A stretch of DNA of 64,000 nt from Nisaea acidiphila (GCF_024662015.1 NZ_CP102480.1:3122001-3186000), one strand, 5' to 3'; positions 25,306-35,011 are shown, counted from the first letter of the stretch. Translations and numbers: made by a program. Notes: generated from the letters alone by a model not told the origin.

Positions 25306-27024
25306 ATGGATGCACGGATCACCACGCTGACACGCCGGGCCAAGGGCGGAATCGGTCGCAAGGAGGAGCTGGTCTCGGCCGAGGTCCTGCGGATCGGGCG
25401 CGGCAGCGACAACGAGATCTACCTTCCGGATCCGCGGGTTCCCCTGCATCTCGGCGCGATTCATCTCGGCAATGACGGCCTCTTCGTGGAAGCGGTCGGA
25501 TCGGTCGACCTGCGCCTCAACGGGGCGGTCACCCGGACCGCACATCTCAAGACCGGCGACACGCTCGGGGTCGGACCATACGAAATCGTCGTGGAAGAGC
25601 CCCCGGAGGGCCTCGATCTCGCGCTGACCCATGAATTGACGCAGCCGCTGGGCGACGACCTTGAGGAGTTGCGCCGGAGGTCTTGCCTGTCCGTTTCGGA
25701 ATCCGGGCTCGGCAAGCGCAAGTTCGCTTGGGTGATGTCGCTCGCCATCCTGGTGCTGTTCCTTGCGTTGCCCGTCGCCTGGCCGTTCTTCGCGCCGGCG
25801 GAGGACGCGGCGCCGGAGCAGCAACCCGCCGCTTCGGCCGGGGCGACGATGGCGCAGGGGCATGCGATGTCGTTCGACATCAGCTGGCTTCCGGGCGAGA
25901 TGATGAACTCGCACAAGTTCTTCGCTGACAATTGCACTGCCTGCCACAAGAAGCCGTTCGTCATGGTTGAGGATGAGGCCTGTGCGTCCTGCCATACCGG
26001 ACAGCACGCTCATGCGATGCCGGAAGCCTCCGCGGCAACCGGCATTTCCGATACGCGTTGCGCGACCTGTCATACCGAACATAACGGGCCGAAGCAGATC
26101 CGCTCCGAAAAGCAGCGCCTGTGCGCCTCCTGTCATGGCGGGCTCGACCAGCAGTGGCCCGAAACGCAGCTGATCAATGCCGCCGATTTCGGTACCGCGC
26201 ATCCGCAGTTCAAGGCGACCGTCTGGACCGAGCCCAGCGCCGGCAAGACCAGCCGCGTTAGTCTCGACGATTCACCGAAGGAAGTGTCCAATCTCCGGTT
26301 CCCGCACAAAACGCATCTCGATCCGACCAAGATGAAGGATCCTGAGACTGGTCTGAACACCCAGCTGGAATGCGCGAGCTGCCATGTGCCGGAAGCCGGC
26401 AAGGCGCTGATGCAGCCGGTTGCCATGGAGACACATTGCGGCGATTGCCACAGACTCACCTTCGACAAGGATGCGCCGAAGCGGACCGTCTCGCACGGCA
26501 AGCCGGGTCAGGTTTATCGAGAGCTGCAGGAATTCTATGCCGCCCGAGCTCTAGAAGGCGGTGTTCAGGAACTGGAGGCGCCCGCCGTGGTGCGGCGCCG
26601 GCCTGGAACCCCGCTGAGCACTCCGGAGCGGCTTGAGGCGCTCGCATGGTCACGGGAAAAGGCCGATTGGGCGGCCCGTTATCTGTTCTCGAAGAGCCAG
26701 TGCGGAAGCTGCCACGTGCTGACCAACACGGACGGTCCGCCGGATCAGCTTTCGGTCGAGCCGGCGAAAGTCGCCAAGCACTGGTTCCCGAAAGCCCGCT
26801 TCGACCACGGTGCGCACAAGGACGTTGTCTGTTCCGATTGTCACGTCGCCGCGGACTCGATGGAAAGCTCGGACGTGCTTTTGCCGAAGATCGCTGTCTG
26901 CCGGGATTGCCATGGCGGCGAGGCGGCCTCGGACCGGGTACCCAGTCCCTGCGTAACCTGTCATGCTTTCCATCTGGACGAGATGCCGCCAATGCATCCG
27001 GCGAGGGAGACTGCGGCCAAATGA
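25306..27024 (+). CDS. FHA-domain, membrane-anchored ten-haem cytochrome c
   Basis: This 572-residue protein has a cytoplasmic FHA-like domain (about residues 1-100, with LRIGRGSDNEIYL and LNG). One membrane helix follows (about 141-162), then a periplasmic domain with ten CXXCH sites: CTACH, CASCH, CATCH, CASCH, CASCH, CGDCH, CGSCH, CSDCH, CRDCH and CVTCH. FHA domains bind phosphothreonine peptides. Here the Arg and Gly of the loop are kept, but the usual Ser-Arg-x-His is reduced to a His (PLHLG), so phosphopeptide binding is uncertain. The helix places the haems outside and FHA inside, an arrangement I do not recognise from known cytochromes. The start lies 7 bases after the previous gene. 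The stop overlaps the next start as ATGA. Confidence 0.9.
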   Translation: MDARITTLTRRAKGGIGRKEELVSAEVLRIGRGSDNEIYLPDPRVPLHLGAIHLGNDGLFVEAVGSVDLRLNGAVTRTAHLKTGDTLGVGPYEIVVEEPPEGLDLALTHELTQPLGDDLEELRRRSCLSVSESGLGKRKFAWVMSLAILVLFLALPVAWPFFAPAEDAAPEQQPAASAGATMAQGHAMSFDISWLPGEMMNSHKFFADNCTACHKKPFVMVEDEACASCHTGQHAHAMPEASAATGISDTRCATCHTEHNGPKQIRSEKQRLCASCHGGLDQQWPETQLINAADFGTAHPQFKATVWTEPSAGKTSRVSLDDSPKEVSNLRFPHKTHLDPTKMKDPETGLNTQLECASCHVPEAGKALMQPVAMETHCGDCHRLTFDKDAPKRTVSHGKPGQVYRELQEFYAARALEGGVQELEAPAVVRRRPGTPLSTPERLEALAWSREKADWAARYLFSKSQCGSCHVLTNTDGPPDQLSVEPAKVAKHWFPKARFDHGAHKDVVCSDCHVAADSMESSDVLLPKIAVCRDCHGGEAASDRVPSPCVTCHAFHLDEMPPMHPARETAAK

Positions 27025-27467
27025 CGAACTGGCGCTCGTATTGCGGAATCGTTGCCATACTCTCCGCACTTATCCTTGCCCCGGCCGTCGCTGCGGCGGA
27101 TCCGGTAAGCCTCAGCGAAGCGGGTGAACGCCTCCCGCCGATCGTGGTGGACAGCGGTTCCGTCACGCTTGAGTTCGAGATTGCGCTCAATGGAGACAGG
27201 CCGACGGCGAGTTACGTCACCGCCCGGACCGGCGACGGCGACGCGTTGCAGCGGACCAATCTCGGATATTGGGTGCCGTGGGACGGGCAGCTCGGCAGTC
27301 TGATCGACAATCATGCGCAGGTCGCCGCCGGGGTGATGAAAGTCAAGGCCTTCAAGGACGAGGACCTCAGCGGCGAACTGTTCCCGATCCGTCTGACCAT
27401 CTCCTACGAAACGGCATCGGCCTTCAAGTTCGGGGTGGTTGAACTGGTTCACCCAGGCACGCATTAG
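27021..27467 (+). CDS. Small exported protein, function unknown
   Basis: This 148-residue protein starts with a signal peptide (about residues 1-26, ending AAA-D). It has no cysteine after the signal and a beta-rich look, with SVTLEFEIALNG and RLTISYETASAF. I recognise no family. The ATG overlaps the stop of the FHA cytochrome by four bases, so it should be made together with it. A structural or docking role in the periplasm is possible but unsupported beyond context. Confidence 0.65.
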   Translation: MTNWRSYCGIVAILSALILAPAVAAADPVSLSEAGERLPPIVVDSGSVTLEFEIALNGDRPTASYVTARTGDGDALQRTNLGYWVPWDGQLGSLIDNHAQVAAGVMKVKAFKDEDLSGELFPIRLTISYETASAFKFGVVELVHPGTH

Positions 27468-27483
27468 GGGGATATGCGGGGGG

Positions 27484-29373
27484 ATGAGGAGAATTATTCG
27501 AGCTCTCGGGACCGGTATGCTGCTCTGCGGCCTCGGCGCCGCACATCCGGTCATCGCGGCGGAAAGCCTGTCGGTCGCCGAAGTCAAGCAGGTGCTCGCC
27601 CAGGCGATCCAGGAAGCCCAGGCCCGAGGTGCGCCGGCATCGATTGCGGTCGTCGACCGGGTCGGCAATGCTCTCGCGCTCTATACCATGAGCGGTGCCA
27701 ATACACAGTTGGACGGATCGGCGTCCGACTGTCCTTCGGGATGCGTGAAGATCACGTCCGGGGACGCGTCCAAGGGCGGTCTTGAGGGCACTTTCGTGCC
27801 GGGGCGGGTCGCCGCCCTCGCGAAAGCAGTGACCGGAGCGTACCTTTCCTCGCGCGGAAATGCCTTCACGACCCGCACGGCAAGCCAGATCATTCAGGAT
27901 CATTTCAATCCTCGCGAGCGATTTGCGCCAAGCGGCCCGCTCTTCGGCGTGCAGCTGAGCCAGCTCCCCTGCTCCGATCTTGTGATCGCCACGAATAGCG
28001 CGGCGGTGACCGTAGGCCCGAAACGCTCGCCGCTCGGCCTCGCGGGCGATCCCGGCGGGATTCCGCTGTACAAGAACAATGAGCCGGTCGGGGCGATCGG
28101 CGTGATTTCGGACGGGATCTACTCTGTCGACCTCAATGTCGGCGATGTCGACAGCGACAACGACGAATTGATCGCGGTCGCGGGAACCGTCGGTTTCGAG
28201 GCGCCGGTCGATATCCGGGGCAACCGGATTACGGTGGAAGGCAAGACTTTCCGCTTTACCGACCGGGGAACCGAGTCCCTGCGCTCGACGCCAAATGCGG
28301 CGCCGTCCTTCGACTCGCTTTCCGCGTCGGTCGGCTCGCTCCTCACTTTGAACACCTATTTCGACGGAACCATCCGCTCCGGGACCGCCTTCGGGGACGC
28401 CGCGAGCGGGTATCGCCAGGATACCAGCGGCGTGTTCGGCAGCTTGGACGCCTATGTGCTGGTCGACACCGCGAACCAGGCGCGCTTTGCGCCCAAGGCC
28501 GGCACGGAAGGGACGGCCGACGCGCTGACCGCCGTGGAGGTTCAGGCCATCCTGCGTAACGCGCTTTCGATCGCGTTCCGGGCTCGCGCACAGATCCGGC
28601 GGCCGCTCGGAAGCCATGCCCAGGTGACGATTTCCGTGGTCGATACCAACGGCGATATTCTCGGTATCGTGCGGACGCCGGACGGACCGGTCTTCGGCAC
28701 GGACGTCTCTCTGCAGAAAGCCCGAACGGCGGCCTTCTTCTCCAGCACCACCGCGGCGACGGAACTGATTTCCGGTGGGCTTGCAACATATGTGTCCGCC
28801 GCTCAGGCCTTCATCGGGCCGACCGCGCTCACGGACGGTACCGCCTTCGCCGACCGGTCCGGCGGGAATCTTTCCCGACCTTATTTCCCGGACGGTATCG
28901 ACGGCGCCGCCAACGGACCTTTCAGCCAGCCGATCAGTCTCTGGAGCCCCTTCAATACCGGGCTGCAGCTGGACGCGATCGCCGCCAATGTCGTCACGCA
29001 CCGGTCCTTCCTGCTCGGCACCAGCGCCGTGGACACCGCGCAGAACTGTTCCAACCTGCCGCTTCAGGCGGAGACCGGGAAAAGCCGGATGGCGAACGGG
29101 TTCCAGATTTTCCCCGGCAGCGTGCCGATCTATCGCGGGGCTACGCTGGTCGGAGGCATTGGCGTCTCGGGTGACGGCGTCGATCAGGACGACATGATTT
29201 CCTTCCTCGGCCTGCACAATGCGGGAATCGAACTCGGCACTGGCGTCGGAAATGCGCCGAAAGGCATCCGGGCGGACAATCTGGTCCCGCAAGGCACCAG
29301 ACTGCGTTATGTCTCCTGCCCGTTCGCGCCGTTCCTGGACTCCGGGGAGCAGACGCCATGCAACGGCAAATGA
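27484..29373 (+). CDS. Exported tandem HbpS/GlcG-type (DUF336) protein
   Basis: This 629-residue protein has a signal peptide (about residues 1-25, ending VIAA-E) and two copies of the HbpS/GlcG-like domain. The first copy begins at ASIAVVDRVGNALALY (about 52-67). The second begins at VTISVVDTNGDILGIV with SLQKARTAAFF (about 385-430). Single-domain relatives bind haem or cobalamin, or act on small molecules. A haem-related role fits the cytochrome neighbours but is inference. I chose ATG 27484 because a run of G precedes it and a clean signal peptide results. An upstream in-frame start at 27439 would overlap the previous gene. Its end overlaps the next gene by 16 bases. Confidence 0.8.
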   Translation: MRRIIRALGTGMLLCGLGAAHPVIAAESLSVAEVKQVLAQAIQEAQARGAPASIAVVDRVGNALALYTMSGANTQLDGSASDCPSGCVKITSGDASKGGLEGTFVPGRVAALAKAVTGAYLSSRGNAFTTRTASQIIQDHFNPRERFAPSGPLFGVQLSQLPCSDLVIATNSAAVTVGPKRSPLGLAGDPGGIPLYKNNEPVGAIGVISDGIYSVDLNVGDVDSDNDELIAVAGTVGFEAPVDIRGNRITVEGKTFRFTDRGTESLRSTPNAAPSFDSLSASVGSLLTLNTYFDGTIRSGTAFGDAASGYRQDTSGVFGSLDAYVLVDTANQARFAPKAGTEGTADALTAVEVQAILRNALSIAFRARAQIRRPLGSHAQVTISVVDTNGDILGIVRTPDGPVFGTDVSLQKARTAAFFSSTTAATELISGGLATYVSAAQAFIGPTALTDGTAFADRSGGNLSRPYFPDGIDGAANGPFSQPISLWSPFNTGLQLDAIAANVVTHRSFLLGTSAVDTAQNCSNLPLQAETGKSRMANGFQIFPGSVPIYRGATLVGGIGVSGDGVDQDDMISFLGLHNAGIELGTGVGNAPKGIRADNLVPQGTRLRYVSCPFAPFLDSGEQTPCNGK

Positions 29374-31142
29374 CCGGCGCATTTCGCCGCCTGTTGCTGG
29401 GCGCGCTGCTGGCGAGCGCTTGCGGCTTTGCACCTGATCTCGCGGCGCAGACGGTTGAACGCCAGCGCCCGGGTGCAACACCGCCGTCGGAAATCGAGGA
29501 GCGGAAGCCGCTTTCTTCCGCGATCCAGCGCCGGGTGGCTCCGCCGACCCGAAAGGATCCCTCGAATATCGCCCCGATTCCGGACCGTTGGCGGCTGATC
29601 GAGGCGGTCGGGGTCGAGGAATCCATTCTCGATCCCTATAACCGGAACCCGATCAAGGGAGACCGGCCGCTCTTCGGGACCAAGGACTGGTTCATCAATA
29701 TTCTGGCGATCTCAGACACCGTCGCAGAACCGCGCAGCGTGCCGACTCCGGTCGGCATTCAGTCCTCCGACGATGCCGGCGATTACGACCTGTTCGGCGA
29801 TGCGGACCAGTTCATCTTCAATCAGAATTTCATCTTCAGCGCGTCGCTGATCAAGGGAGACACCGCTTACAAGCCGCCGGATCTCGAGTTCCGGCTGACG
29901 CCGGTTATCAACTACAACTACGCGGACGTTCAGGAGCGCCGTGTGCTTTATGCCGATCCGCGCCAGGGTACGGAGCGGACGGACACGCATTTCGCGCTGC
30001 AGGAAGCCTTCGTCGACTACCATATCCGCAATGTCTCGGACCGTTACGATTTCGACTCCGTTCGCGTCGGCATCCAGCCTTTCTCAACCGATTTCCGTGG
30101 CTTCCTTTTTCAGGACAACCAGCTCGGCGTGCGCTTTTTCGGTGACCGGGACAACAACATCTACCAGTACAATCTGGCCTGGTTCCGGCGGCTTGAAAAA
30201 GACACCAACAGCGGGCTCAACGACGTCGACCGCAAACTGCGCGAGGACGACGTCTTCATCGCCAATCTCTACTGGCAGGATTTCCCATCGCTCGGCTTCC
30301 AAAGCCAGGTTACCGGTGTCTATAACCGGAACCGGGAAGGTGACGATTTCTTCTTCGACAACAACAATTTCATCCAGCGCCCGTCATCCTTCGGAGCGGA
30401 GCGCGGGCGGAATTACGACATCGGCTATCTCGGCTATAACGGCGACGGGCATTTCGGCCGGTTGAACCTGACGACCTCGTTCTATTACGCGTTCGGCAAT
30501 GACCGGAACAGCACCTTCACCAACGAGGATGTCGATGTCAGCGCCTTCTTCGCGGCGGCAGAGCCGTCGGTGGATTTCGACTGGGTTCGGCTCCGCGGCT
30601 CGCTCGTCTATGCCAGCGGCGACGACGATCCGTTCGACGGAACCCATACCGGTTTCGACGCGATCTTCGAGAACCCGCAGATCGCCGGATCGGACACCAA
30701 CTACTGGATTCGTCAGGCAATCCCGTTGATCGGCGGCGGCGGTGTGGTGCTCTCGAACCGTAACGCCATGCTCCCGTCCCTCCGGGGCTCGAAGGAGCAC
30801 GGTCAGTCCAATTTCGCCAATCCGGGTTTCCGTCTGATCGGCGCGGGCGCCGATTTCGACATTTTGCCGGAGCTCCGGCTCTCGACGAACCTCAATTACA
30901 TGCAGTTCGACGAGACCGCCGTGCTCGAGGTCGCGCGCAACCAGCAGGACATCTCGCGGGACATCGGCTGGGACCTTTCCGCCGCGCTGATCTATCGGCC
31001 GTTCTTTTCCCAGAACATCGTCTTCCGGCTTTCCGGCGCGGCTCTGTTCGCCGGGCAGGGCATCAAGGACCTCTACGGCGAGCAGAATGGCGACGACGAT
31101 ATGTATTACACGGTTCTCGCGAACCTGATCCTGACCTACTGA
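29358..31142 (+). CDS. Outer-membrane beta-barrel protein
   Basis: This 594-residue protein has a signal peptide (about residues 1-31, ending LAA-Q). It is then rich in alternating aromatic and polar strands, such as QFIFNQNFIFSASL, IYQYNLAWFRR and LNLTTSFYYAFG, separated by Asp/Asn-rich turns. It ends VLANLILTY, with an aromatic last residue as outer-membrane barrels have. There is no haem motif. In porin-cytochrome conduits such a barrel sheathes a multihaem cytochrome, and its position just before the ten-haem gene at 31154 suggests that use. It resembles alginate-export or MtrB-like barrels only in general style. GGGGAG precedes the ATG by about 8 bases. Confidence 0.82.
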   Translation: MQRQMTGAFRRLLLGALLASACGFAPDLAAQTVERQRPGATPPSEIEERKPLSSAIQRRVAPPTRKDPSNIAPIPDRWRLIEAVGVEESILDPYNRNPIKGDRPLFGTKDWFINILAISDTVAEPRSVPTPVGIQSSDDAGDYDLFGDADQFIFNQNFIFSASLIKGDTAYKPPDLEFRLTPVINYNYADVQERRVLYADPRQGTERTDTHFALQEAFVDYHIRNVSDRYDFDSVRVGIQPFSTDFRGFLFQDNQLGVRFFGDRDNNIYQYNLAWFRRLEKDTNSGLNDVDRKLREDDVFIANLYWQDFPSLGFQSQVTGVYNRNREGDDFFFDNNNFIQRPSSFGAERGRNYDIGYLGYNGDGHFGRLNLTTSFYYAFGNDRNSTFTNEDVDVSAFFAAAEPSVDFDWVRLRGSLVYASGDDDPFDGTHTGFDAIFENPQIAGSDTNYWIRQAIPLIGGGGVVLSNRNAMLPSLRGSKEHGQSNFANPGFRLIGAGADFDILPELRLSTNLNYMQFDETAVLEVARNQQDISRDIGWDLSAALIYRPFFSQNIVFRLSGAALFAGQGIKDLYGEQNGDDDMYYTVLANLILTY

Positions 31143-31153
31143 CGGGAGCGGTG

Positions 31154-34100
31154 ATGCGGCGCGGCACTCCAATCATCCTGACTTTGCTCCTAGCGGTATT
31201 TGCCGCTGCGCCGCAGGCGGTCATGGCGGCTGCGGGCGAAAAACCCCGCGACATCCACTACACGGTGACGCCGCCGGCGCCGAAATGGCAGCCTCAGGAA
31301 GCGATCGACGCCAAGAGCGCCGGCTGCATGAGCTGCCATACCGAGACCGACGAGCCGAGCATGCACCGCACGGGCGGTGTACCGATCGGCTGTACGGACT
31401 GTCACGGCGGCGATGCGACGGTGAAGAAGCCGTCCGAAGGCGCGCCCTCGGAGGCGGCCTATCGCACGGCACTAGACATGGCTCATGTGCAGCCGCGCTA
31501 TCCAGAGAGCTGGCACTATCCGGCGAGCGCCAATCCGGAGCGCTCCTACACGCTGCTGAACCGGGAAAGCCCGGAATTCATCCGCTTCGTCAATCCGAGC
31601 GATTATCGCGTCGTCGACGAGGCCTGCGGCGCCTGCCACGCGCGCGAGATCAAGGCCGCGAAGAACAGCCTGATGGCGACCGGCGCCATGCTCTGGGGCG
31701 GGGCGGCCTACAACAACGGCATTCTGCCCTACAAGAACTACATCCTCGGCGAGGCCTATACGCGCGACGGTCAGCCGGCGGCGCTGACCAACCCGGTGGA
31801 GCCTACCGACGAGATGAAGGCGACCGGAGTGCTCGGCAGCCTCGTGCCGATGCCGGCCTGGGAGGTGATCCCGCCGGGCGACATCTTCCGGGTCTTCGAG
31901 CGCGGTGGACGGAACATCGTCAACCTGTTCCCGGAAATAGGCTTGCCGAACGCGCTCGGTCAGCTGCAGCGGCTGGAAGAGCCGGGTCGGCCGGATCTCC
32001 GGCAGTCGAACCGCGGCCCGGGCACCGGCCTTCGCATCGCGGTCCCTGTGATCAATATCCACAAGACCCGCCTGAACGACCCCTTCACCTGGTTTCTCGG
32101 CACCAACGACCAGCCGGGGGATTTCCGGTCCTCCGGCTGCGCCTCCTGTCACGTGGTCTATGCCAACGATCGCGATCCGCGCCATTCGGGACCTTATGCG
32201 GCGCACGGACATATGGGGGTGACGGATACGGCCGACCCGACCATTCCGAAGAACGAGCCCGGACATCCGCTGAAACACGAATTCACCAGCGCGATCCCGA
32301 CCAGCCAGTGCATGGTCTGCCATATGCACCAGCCGAACGTCTTCGTGAACTCGTTCCTCGGCTACACCATGTGGGACTACGAGTCGGACGCCCCGCACAT
32401 GTGGCCGGAGGAGCAGAAATATCCGAGCAACGCGGAGATGCACGCGATCCTCGAGCGGAACCCGGAAGAGGCGGCGATCCGCGGCCTCTGGGGCGACCGG
32501 GCATTTCTCGCCAAGGTCTCGGAGATGAATCCGAAACTGAACAATACCCAGTTCGCCGATTATCACGGCCATGGCTGGAACTTCCGCGCGATCTTCAAGA
32601 AGGACGAGGCGGGTAACCTCTTGGACAAGGACGGCAACATCGTCCCGCCGGACGATCCGGACAAGTTCAAGAAGGCCGTCCACATGTCGTCGATCCATCT
32701 GGATGTCGGCATGCATTGCGTCGATTGTCATTTCGAGCAGGACGCGCACGGCAACGGGCATCTCTATGGCGAGGTCGCAAATACGATCGAGATCACCTGC
32801 CAGGATTGCCACGGCACGGCGGATGAGTATCCGACTTTGCTGACATCCGGTCCGGCCGCGCCCGAGGGGGGGACCGACATCTCGCTGACGCGCAATTCTG
32901 ACGGTTCGCGCCGCTTCGAGTGGCGCGGCAAGACGCTGATCCAGCGTTCGGCCCTCTGGGAGGGGCTCGAATGGGAGGTCAGCCTGGTCAAGAACACGGT
33001 CGACCCCGCAAGCGCGGACTACAATTCCAAGGCCGCGCGGGCGAAGCTGATGAAAGGCGATCCGGACGATATGTCCTGGGGCCCCGGCGTTCCGAAGGAG
33101 GCGCGGGCGCACAAGGACGACGAGATGGAATGCTTCACCTGCCATCTCTCCTGGACCACGAGCTGCGCCGGCTGCCACCTTCCTATCCAGGCCAACTGGA
33201 AGACGGAGCGTCATCACTACGAGGGCGGCGAGACCCGGAACTACGCGACCTACAATCCGCAGGTCGTGCGCGATCAGATGTTCCAGCTCGGCAGGCACTC
33301 CACGCCGAAAGGCAACACGATCGCACCGGTCCGCTCCTCCTCGGCGCTGATTCTCTCCTCGACCAACATCAATCGAGAGAAAATATACATCCAGCAGCCG
33401 CCGATCGCGGCCTCGGGCTATTCGAGCCAGGCTTTCGCGCCGCATTTCCCGCACACGGTGCGCAAGGAAGAGACCAAGACCTGTTCCGATTGCCATCTTT
33501 CCGAGGCGAACGACAACAATGCCCGAATGGCCCAGCTCCTGCTGCTCGGCACCAACTTCGTGAACTTCGTCGGCTACAATGCCTGGGTCGGCGGCGACGG
33601 CGGCATCGAGGCGGTGCGCGTGACGGAATGGGACGAGCCGCAGGCGGTGATAGGCTCCTACCTGCAGCGCTATGCCTATCCGGACTGGTACGAGGATCAT
33701 CAGCAGGCCGGGCGGGAGCTTCAGGAAAGCTACAGCCATGACGGCCCGGGCGCGGCCAATTGCGTGCAGTTGCGGGGAGAGTATCTCTTCACCGCCGAAG
33801 GTCCGGGCGGCTTCCATGTCTACGATGTCGCCTCGATCGCCAACAAGGGTTTCAGCCAGCGGATCATCACCGCGCCCTTCTCCGAACTCGGCCACGACAC
33901 CCAGGTGGAAAGCGCGAACGCGACCTGTATGGCTCTGCCCAGCACCCAACCGATCCATCCGCCACGCAACGAGGGCGAGTTGATGCGGGTGGCAAACCAG
34001 GAACAGCCTTTCCATCCAATCTATAACTATGCGCTGGTGACTGACGCGGAGGAGGGACTTTATCTCGTCGACGTCAACACGATGGCGGACGGCGAGCCGC

Positions 34101-34927
34101 GCAACAATTTCCTCGACCGTGCGGTGACCTGGAACGAGGGCGGCGTGCTGACCGGTGCGCGTCACATCACCATCGCCGGCCACTTCGCCTACGTGACCAC
34201 CCCGAAGAGTCTGGTCGTGCTCGATCTCGACAATCCGCTCGAGCCCGTGCTGGCGGCGACGATCCCGATGAAGGATCCGCGTGCGACGGCGGTGCAGTTC
34301 CGCTACCTCTTTGCCAGCGATGCCGAGGGTGTGAAGGTCTTCGACGTGACCGACCCGCGCGGAATTCGGAAAGTTCCGGGGGCGATGGTGCCGCTCGCCG
34401 ATGCGCAGCGCATCTATGTCGCGCGGACCTATGCCTATGTCGCGAACGGCCGCGACGGGCTTGCGATCCTCAATGTGAAGAACCCGGCAATGCCGGTCCT
34501 GCACCAGATGTTCGACGCGGACGGGGCGATCTCCGATGCCCGGGACGTCGTCGTCGGTTCCACCAACGCCTCGCTTTTCGCCTATGTGGCTGACGGGGTG
34601 AACGGGCTGAAGGTGATCCAGCTGACGGCACCGGACACCCAGCCGCGCTATTACGGGTTCAGCCCGGAGCCGAAACCGGAGCTCATCGCCTGGAAGAAGA
34701 CAGCCTATCCGGCACTCGCGCTTTCCAAAGGGCTCGACCGCGACCGGGGCGTGGACGAGACCGGCGGACAGATCGCGATCTTCGGCCGGCTCGGCTCGCG
34801 TCCCTTCACGCTCGAAGAGATGAAGCACTTCTACCTGAACAAGTCCGGGAACCCGTATTTCGTCAGCGACGAGGTGCGTGAGCAGGACTTCGTTCCGGCG
34901 GATGAGCAGCAGGCGAAGGCGAACTGA
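31154..34927 (+). CDS. Giant exported ten-haem cytochrome c with LVIVD-type repeats
   Basis: This 1257-residue protein starts with a signal peptide (about residues 1-25). Ten CXXCH sites lie between about residues 58 and 780: CMSCH, CTDCH, CGACH, CASCH, CMVCH, CVDCH, CQDCH, CFTCH, CAGCH and CSDCH. From about 860 to 1190 there are five or more LVIVD-type repeats of roughly 40 residues, seen as YLFTAEGPGGFHVYDV, ALVTDAEEGLYLVDV, AYVTTPKSLVVLDL, LFASDAEGVKVFDV and AYVANGRDGLAILNV. These should form a beta-propeller. It is probably the periplasmic or surface partner of the barrel encoded before it. I chose ATG 31154 over GTG 31151 for spacing from GGGAG. Confidence 0.9.
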   Translation: MRRGTPIILTLLLAVFAAAPQAVMAAAGEKPRDIHYTVTPPAPKWQPQEAIDAKSAGCMSCHTETDEPSMHRTGGVPIGCTDCHGGDATVKKPSEGAPSEAAYRTALDMAHVQPRYPESWHYPASANPERSYTLLNRESPEFIRFVNPSDYRVVDEACGACHAREIKAAKNSLMATGAMLWGGAAYNNGILPYKNYILGEAYTRDGQPAALTNPVEPTDEMKATGVLGSLVPMPAWEVIPPGDIFRVFERGGRNIVNLFPEIGLPNALGQLQRLEEPGRPDLRQSNRGPGTGLRIAVPVINIHKTRLNDPFTWFLGTNDQPGDFRSSGCASCHVVYANDRDPRHSGPYAAHGHMGVTDTADPTIPKNEPGHPLKHEFTSAIPTSQCMVCHMHQPNVFVNSFLGYTMWDYESDAPHMWPEEQKYPSNAEMHAILERNPEEAAIRGLWGDRAFLAKVSEMNPKLNNTQFADYHGHGWNFRAIFKKDEAGNLLDKDGNIVPPDDPDKFKKAVHMSSIHLDVGMHCVDCHFEQDAHGNGHLYGEVANTIEITCQDCHGTADEYPTLLTSGPAAPEGGTDISLTRNSDGSRRFEWRGKTLIQRSALWEGLEWEVSLVKNTVDPASADYNSKAARAKLMKGDPDDMSWGPGVPKEARAHKDDEMECFTCHLSWTTSCAGCHLPIQANWKTERHHYEGGETRNYATYNPQVVRDQMFQLGRHSTPKGNTIAPVRSSSALILSSTNINREKIYIQQPPIAASGYSSQAFAPHFPHTVRKEETKTCSDCHLSEANDNNARMAQLLLLGTNFVNFVGYNAWVGGDGGIEAVRVTEWDEPQAVIGSYLQRYAYPDWYEDHQQAGRELQESYSHDGPGAANCVQLRGEYLFTAEGPGGFHVYDVASIANKGFSQRIITAPFSELGHDTQVESANATCMALPSTQPIHPPRNEGELMRVANQEQPFHPIYNYALVTDAEEGLYLVDVNTMADGEPRNNFLDRAVTWNEGGVLTGARHITIAGHFAYVTTPKSLVVLDLDNPLEPVLAATIPMKDPRATAVQFRYLFASDAEGVKVFDVTDPRGIRKVPGAMVPLADAQRIYVARTYAYVANGRDGLAILNVKNPAMPVLHQMFDADGAISDARDVVVGSTNASLFAYVADGVNGLKVIQLTAPDTQPRYYGFSPEPKPELIAWKKTAYPALALSKGLDRDRGVDETGGQIAIFGRLGSRPFTLEEMKHFYLNKSGNPYFVSDEVREQDFVPADEQQAKAN

Positions 34928-35011
34928 CGGCGTGGCAGCATTGGCCCGGCATGGTGCCTTGTCGTATCATTCCGGACATGTCGAAGCGTCCAAGGTTTGC
35001 GGAGACGGAAC

